DNA from: Heliocybe sulcata
Lineage: Eukaryota > Basidiomycota > Agaricomycetes > Gloeophyllales > Gloeophyllaceae
Length of the DNA stretch: 64,000 bases
Assembly: GCA_004369045.1 (NCBI GenBank)
Contig: ML213510.1
Span: 1,150,004 to 1,214,003, forward strand
Reading direction: 5' to 3'
Under the pieces are notes generated by a model. The model was not told the origin of the DNA, searched no databases, and worked only from the letters and a program-made list of their open reading frames with translations. Position numbers and translations under genes: made by a program. Of this stretch, positions 59,246 through 64,000 are shown piece by piece (position 1 is the stretch's first letter; each line of letters begins with the position of its first letter).

Positions 59246-60770
59246 TCAGCACTGCGTGTCAGCATAGACCTGAGTGGCGAAGCACTGTAAGGGTTATGTC
59301 GGTTAGCCGCCGTTCGAAAATACAGCAAGTGGAAGCGGCTTACGTTGTAGTTGTCCGCGTTGTTAGCAGCCGATTCCGGGTCCGAGCTGGCCAGGCTCTG
59401 GTCGGACGAGCATCCGTAGCCGACTAGCATCGCGACGTGAGTATCTTATGAAGTATTACTATTCGGAAAGAAACCTACCGTCCTCAGTGTCAGAGGTGGC
59501 GTGCGTGAGCTCATGCAGCACGGTTCCACCACGGATATCCCTGTCGGCGACAGAGGTACCTGAGCAGAGGTTGCTCTGCGGGACCTCATCGTAGAAGATG
59601 TCGCAGAAGCTGAAGAAAGACAGGATCAGAACTATGCAACATAGTACCAGTGGTATAATACACACTAGATGTTCGTGGTAGCAATGAGGGTGTAAGCAAT
59701 GACCTATTGAATCGAGTTTCATTGAGTATTCGGTTCAACGAGAACGGCGGAAGAGGTTTGCACTTACACCCTGCTCGCAAGCATCGTAAGGATCATCGCA
59801 GTTCAGGGTGCGGCTGGAATCGTCCTCGTTCGCGACGTTCTACAAAGTCATCAGGACCAGGATTCTTGGATGGCCTGACGAGAATACTGACATCAAGGAC
59901 GTCGATGACAGAGCCAGTGGAGGTGGTTCCGAAGTACGACGTGAAGAGGTCGTCGGCCCCGTTGCTAGACACATAGTCGGAAGCGATCTGAGCGAGTGTC
60001 TGGCCCTCCGAGTAACTGTAATCAGAAAAGGTGGTTAACAACGTAGTCATCCATCCGCAATCAGATACAAACATACCTGGACCGGATGTAGCTGGCATCA
60101 CTGGTGTCGCAGCTGACCGTCGCGCGCTTGGTGTTCACTTTCAAATCCTTCTTGGCAACGTCCTTGTTAACTGTCACCGAGACCGCTTCGGCACCGATCT
60201 GAGCCTTGGCCTTGGAGGCGGGCTCGGACTCGTTGGACATGATCTGGAAGGTCGTAACGGGCTCGATGGAGTAGGAGCCCGTGCCCAGGGTCTCGAAGTC
60301 ATAGAGGGAGGAGACTACAATAGTAAGATGAGTGTAGAGAAGACAGCTGAAGAGGTTGGACTGCTTACTGTCATGCTCGACGGTGTATGTCTGCCCAGCC
60401 GGGATGGTGACAAAGGCGTTGTCACCGACCTTCTTCATGTCCACCGACATCTAAAAACAACGCTTAGTACAACACTACCCGGTAAACTGATTCTGACACC
60501 AACCTTGACACCGGTGAACTTGGCTGCCTTGCCGTCCTTGGAGACGCGGAAGGAGCGGGTCGGCATGCTGCCATCGAGGACGGTGCCGTACTTCAGGATC
60601 TTCACATCCTCCGCACCAGAGTTCTTGACGAGGGCGGTGAGCTTGAGGTCGCTGATGGAGTCCACGGAGCCAGGGCCCGTAACGGAGACGGACAGAGCCT
60701 GCGCACGCTTGGCCGGGCTAGCGTAGGCGAGGGCGCTGAGGCTGAGGGTGATCAGTGACAAGCAGAGCAT
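59246..60770 (-). CDS. Secreted deuterolysin-type (M35) metalloprotease
   Basis: An extracellular zinc endopeptidase of the deuterolysin/peptidyl-Lys family. The start at 60770 gives a signal peptide, MLCLSLITLSLSALAYA, then a propeptide beginning SPAKRAQALSV. The pro-region shows VTGPGSVDSISDLKLTALVKN, TYTVEHD and LYDFETLGTGSYSIEP. The mature part has NCDDPYDACEQGVIAYT, FCDIFYDEVP and GGTVLHELTHATSDTEDVGYG. The last carries HExxH and the downstream Asp of the aspzincin motif. The end is NNADNYNCFATQVYADTQC. About eight exons; the last junction joins NADNYN to CFATQVYAD with the TGA at 59246-59248. An in-frame ATG 15 codons upstream is less likely because the signal peptide would be buried. 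Confidence 0.9.
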
Positions 60771-62023
60771 CGTATACTGCACAGGGAAGTCGGTGGAGAT
60801 CCTCTGAAGTCTCAAAACCAGAGCCAGGCTGGTTTATATAGGCCAGTTGACTGGCTTTCTCGAGCTCATATCCGGAGCGATGAGTTTTGGGGTTCCGGAG
60901 AGCATATGTCGGTTTCATGGGATGACCTCAGAAGGCGGTGGTCGAGAAGCACGAGCTATGTGACTTGTAAGCTGATAACGAGTCTCCAGCGGACACTCCA
61001 TATGCCGACTTCGAATACCTGCTTTGTATTGCATAGTCGGCGATGCACAATGATAGTCTGCAAATCAGCAGAGATAACTCGGTTGTTCCGGGTCAAGTCT
61101 TGTTGCTACGCAGACACTGCATCGGGCACAAGGAAGGCGTCGCAGGAAGTACCCCGCCTCGAGAGCCTTTGATCCACGGCTAGTTTTACCCCACAACCAC
61201 AAGTTCTGTATTTCCCTTGGCAAGATACGGGCTTGACGCCTCCGACACTCTTCTACAGTGATTTCAGCCCGGAACCAACGAGATGATGACGCTTACTGCG
61301 GGAGAGGTATCTTCTATGGACTTGCGCTGGCGGAGAGTCGTATCTTAAGCATGCAGCCTCTCTTTCGTATTCCCGGCTTTGTCTTGGCATTCCCAGAGGA
61401 CGGGCGGAAGTGAATGACAAAAGTCCTGATCCGGCGCAAGTTGATGAGACCGTTGGAATGATCCTGCTTACTTCCAAGAATGTATCCTCCTGCAAACTGT
61501 CAAGCGCTCGAAACTTGCACTTGCATTTCGCCTCTCGTTTGTCCGAGTTTGTCTTGGCAATCCCGACCGAACGGCAGGAGTGATCTTAAGTAACTGGACA
61601 CGGGTTGACTACACCGATAGAATAGTAGCAGTTATTTCCAGATATGTATCTTCTACACCGTGAATTGTGAGGCGGCCGAACTGTACCTGCAACTCCCGTT
61701 TCACATTCTCTCACATCTCTTGGTGATGCAAGAGTAACGGCGGAAGGATATCGCAGGCGTTCTGATTGGACATTTGAATTCACGAGCTGAGGAAGGCAAA
61801 TAGGAAGAGACAAGTGTTCGGACTCAGCAAGGCAGGCAACTAGAGCATTTAATACTGTCTAGAGACACGGTTGTGGACGTATGAGGGGAGTGTCCGGCCC
61901 GGCCGCGATATTACAAGCGGAGCTTCAATCTGCGTCCGGGGTGGCGATTGTGGCCCTCAAGCTACTGAGTCCATTAACTGCTGCTAAGGTTGCTCCTTGG
62001 TGTGCTGGACGTTTCAGAACACC
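60771..62023. other. Long intergenic region with repeats
   Basis: About 1.25 kb between the divergent protease and coiled-coil genes. The first ~300 nt should hold the protease promoter. From 61.3 kb it carries the repeat array listed separately. No gene is supported. Confidence 0.5.
61300..61760 (+). repeat. Three degenerate ~170-nt repeats
   Basis: GTATCTTCT-type starts at 61307, 61482 and 61646 are each followed at similar distance by a second block. In the first two it is clear: TTTGTCTTGGCATTCCC (61378) and TTTGTCTTGGCAATCCC (61548), each then followed by ACGGGCGGAAGTGA / ACGGCAGGAGTGA. The third copy is weaker. Confidence 0.6.
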
Positions 62024-64000
62024 ATGGCGACATTTACAGACTCCTCGTCGACAAGCAGTGCTCCCAAGGCACCTCGGGGTTCCTATGGCTCCAATGTCTT
62101 GTGGGCACACCTACTACGGAAAGATGTGCCGCTTGCGCTGCAACCGTCCCTGGGCAGCAAATCCTTAGCTTCAGTAACCCCTTCGGACAAGGCTGGAACA
62201 TCAATGCGCATATTACTGCACGATACGCAAGCTAATCTGGAAAAGTTCTCGGCGCACGTCGACAAGCTGACTTCTGGAGTCGAGGAGGCGAAGAGGGAAG
62301 TAGTGACTATGAAGACGATGTTCGGGGAGGAACATGACAAACTGATTGATCAGACTGTCTCACTAGGTAAGGATCTCATGTGCTGATGATTGGCTCTGTT
62401 TTTGCCGAAAATTTGGCTGGCTGAACGGGCGCATACAACCGCTGCTTGATATGTGAATGTAGTAAACCGATGTCAGGCCACACTACAATCCTCCATCGGT
62501 ACCCCTGCGCAGGTCACGAAGGTTCAAGATATACTAGATGATCTATCCGCTAAGGGACTAAGACTAGACGCCTTCGACAAGAAATTCGACCTGATACACA
62601 TGGTAAGCCCTATTATTGACCTGTACCTTCCCAGTCCGGGCGCGCATATACCCCGATTCCAGACGATTCAGACACAGATGCAAATATTGCAATCCATACA
62701 GGAGCAACAGATACAGCTACTCACCTCCTTAACGCCCGTCCTCCCACTTCTCCAAGCAATCCCGGCCCATATCGACGCTGCGAAAGGTGATATCAAAGAC
62801 TCCATGCGCTCACTCCCTTCTCTGTCTGCTAAACCAGTTACCTCGAATACTCGAATGGGACAATCTCCGAGTTACCCGAAGAAACGATCTAGCTCTACCT
62901 TAGTCCAACCAGAGCGACACTACGTAACTCAAGAGGGCCACCACGTTGAGCTATCTGGAAGCCAAAGTGCTTCTGGATCGCCGCCCAGGAAGCGTCTACG
63001 TGCGGAAGAGTCTTCACCTGCTTCCCCGTGGCGAGAAGAGATCAATTGTTCACCTTTCTCTGATGGATCAAATCGGACCTCGTCTCCTGAACTGAACAAG
63101 GCTTACCGCGCTCAGTCGGCCTCTTCGTCTCAGCGATTCATGTTGCGAAGCCTCCCTGTCGAACAAGCCCTGAATCCGGAATTCACAAGCAGTCCGACTG
63201 AGCATCACCGCGCTGCGGAAAGCATTCCTCGAGCGTCTCATACCGTGAAATCGCCTCGCTCCAATAAGGACATTATAGATCCCAGCCATCCTGAGACTCC
63301 GTTGTCCCGAAGACAGTCACAGAAGTCTATATCCGCTCTGTCTAAATCTCCGGCTGTTGCTCCTAAGCCATCTTCAGCCGCTCCTGGCTTCCCTCAAGCT
63401 TTCCATCTTGCTGAAGATGAAGTTGTTCCTGAATCCCCTTGTGCTTCGCCCAAAGGACTGGAGGCTGCAAGACCTGTCGTGACGAGCTCTCCTTTGTTAG
63501 GCCGCATGGGAACCTCTTCCGATCGCATCAATCTTCTCGAAAATAACGGAGCTATGGCCTCTTTGACCGCCTCTGGCTTGAGACCATCTGCTGCCCTCTC
63601 CAGCCCGAGGGTACCGCTCACACCGCGCATCAGTCGAGCGCCGACTGAGTCACGTTTGATCCATTCCACGCCTCGTCACTCTGGTGGTTTATTCTCTAGA
63701 GGCCGCTCTATACTCGGTCAAGCCCACCATCCTGTCGCTGCTCTGGGTGCTACTGGGGGTCTCAAATCGACGCTAACCGAAGTCTTCTCCGCACAGGGTC
63801 CTCGTTCGCGTGCTATGAACTCTGACAGTCTGTCTCGTGACGTTCCTCTCACCGAGTCCCGTCCGATCCTCCCTACACCTCATCGGTCTGGCAGCTTTTT
63901 CCCGAAAGGCGCTTCTCTACTTGGTCAATCTAATAACCCAGTTACTGCTCCGGGCGCCGTGGAGCGTCCCAAGCCGACGTTAACAGAAGTCCCCTCTGCA
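62024..64000 (+). CDS. Coiled-coil/disordered protein, 3' end beyond window
   Basis: I do not recognise the family. Exons 62024-62366, 62463-62602 and 62663 to the window edge. The first ~40 residues hold GSYGSNVLWAHLLRKDVPLAL. A coiled-coil region follows (DTQANLEKFSAHVDKLTSGVEEAKREVVTMK, then VQDILDDLSAKGLRL and IQTQMQILQSIQEQQIQLL). The rest is Ser/Pro/Arg-rich and disordered, with a basic SPPRKRLRAEE nuclear-localisation-like motif. Near the edge a 69-residue unit repeats: RHSGGLFSRGRSILGQ...STLTEVFSA and HRSGSFFPKGASLLGQ...PTLTEVPSA. The shape fits a nuclear scaffold or chromosome protein, but no motif proves this. Confidence 0.7.

Overview
The window looks like a piece of an Agaricomycete (basidiomycete) nuclear genome. 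Genes are dense and packed on both strands. They are cut by many 48-65 nt introns with GTRNGT donors and YAG acceptors. The TE content (a Plavaka-type, CACTA-like transposase) and several protein families are typical of mushroom-forming and wood-decay fungi. No rRNA, tRNA or CRISPR array was recognised. All gene models below were built by eye from reading frames, splice-site phase and family conservation; exon coordinates were checked for phase but not against transcripts.

Layout. 1-22.2 kb is a conserved housekeeping block: an unknown Ser/Lys-rich protein (partial), tRNA 2'-phosphotransferase (TPT1), the ERAD ubiquitin ligase Doa10/MARCH6, an alpha/beta hydrolase, a soluble RING protein, the Dsc1/Tul1 membrane ubiquitin ligase, a WDR5/Swd3-type WD40 protein, a GYP2-type Rab GAP and a membrane protein of unknown function. 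Three RING proteins, two of them integral-membrane E3 ligases, fall within 12 kb. 23.3-25.7 kb is an MFS (DHA1-type) transporter.

26-50.5 kb is an accessory, transposon-rich island. It holds a Plavaka transposase gene (31.0-37.8 kb), swollen by a ~2.4 kb intron, with a head-to-head companion gene (27.2-30.7 kb). After these comes a run of same-strand host-gene fragments that keep their introns: ABCC transporter, separase, ABCC again, a MUB1/SamB-like protein, and an ABCF/ARB1-type ATPase. Degenerate tandem repeats and perfect inverted repeats lie among them. This reads as DNA-level gene-fragment capture or nested insertion, not as a working operon-like system.

50.6-64 kb returns to ordinary genes: a Zn(II)2Cys6 transcription factor, the mitochondrial phosphate carrier, RIB3 (riboflavin synthesis), a DUF262 (ParB-fold) protein, a secreted M35 deuterolysin-type metalloprotease and the 5' part of a coiled-coil/disordered protein.

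The most unusual signals are two independent 5-nt microexons. One lies in the zinc cluster of the transcription factor and one in the TBC GAP, and both are forced by reading frame and family conservation. A third case is a RING domain in Tul1 divided by 21-nt and 15-nt exons. The captured-fragment island is the other main point of interest.
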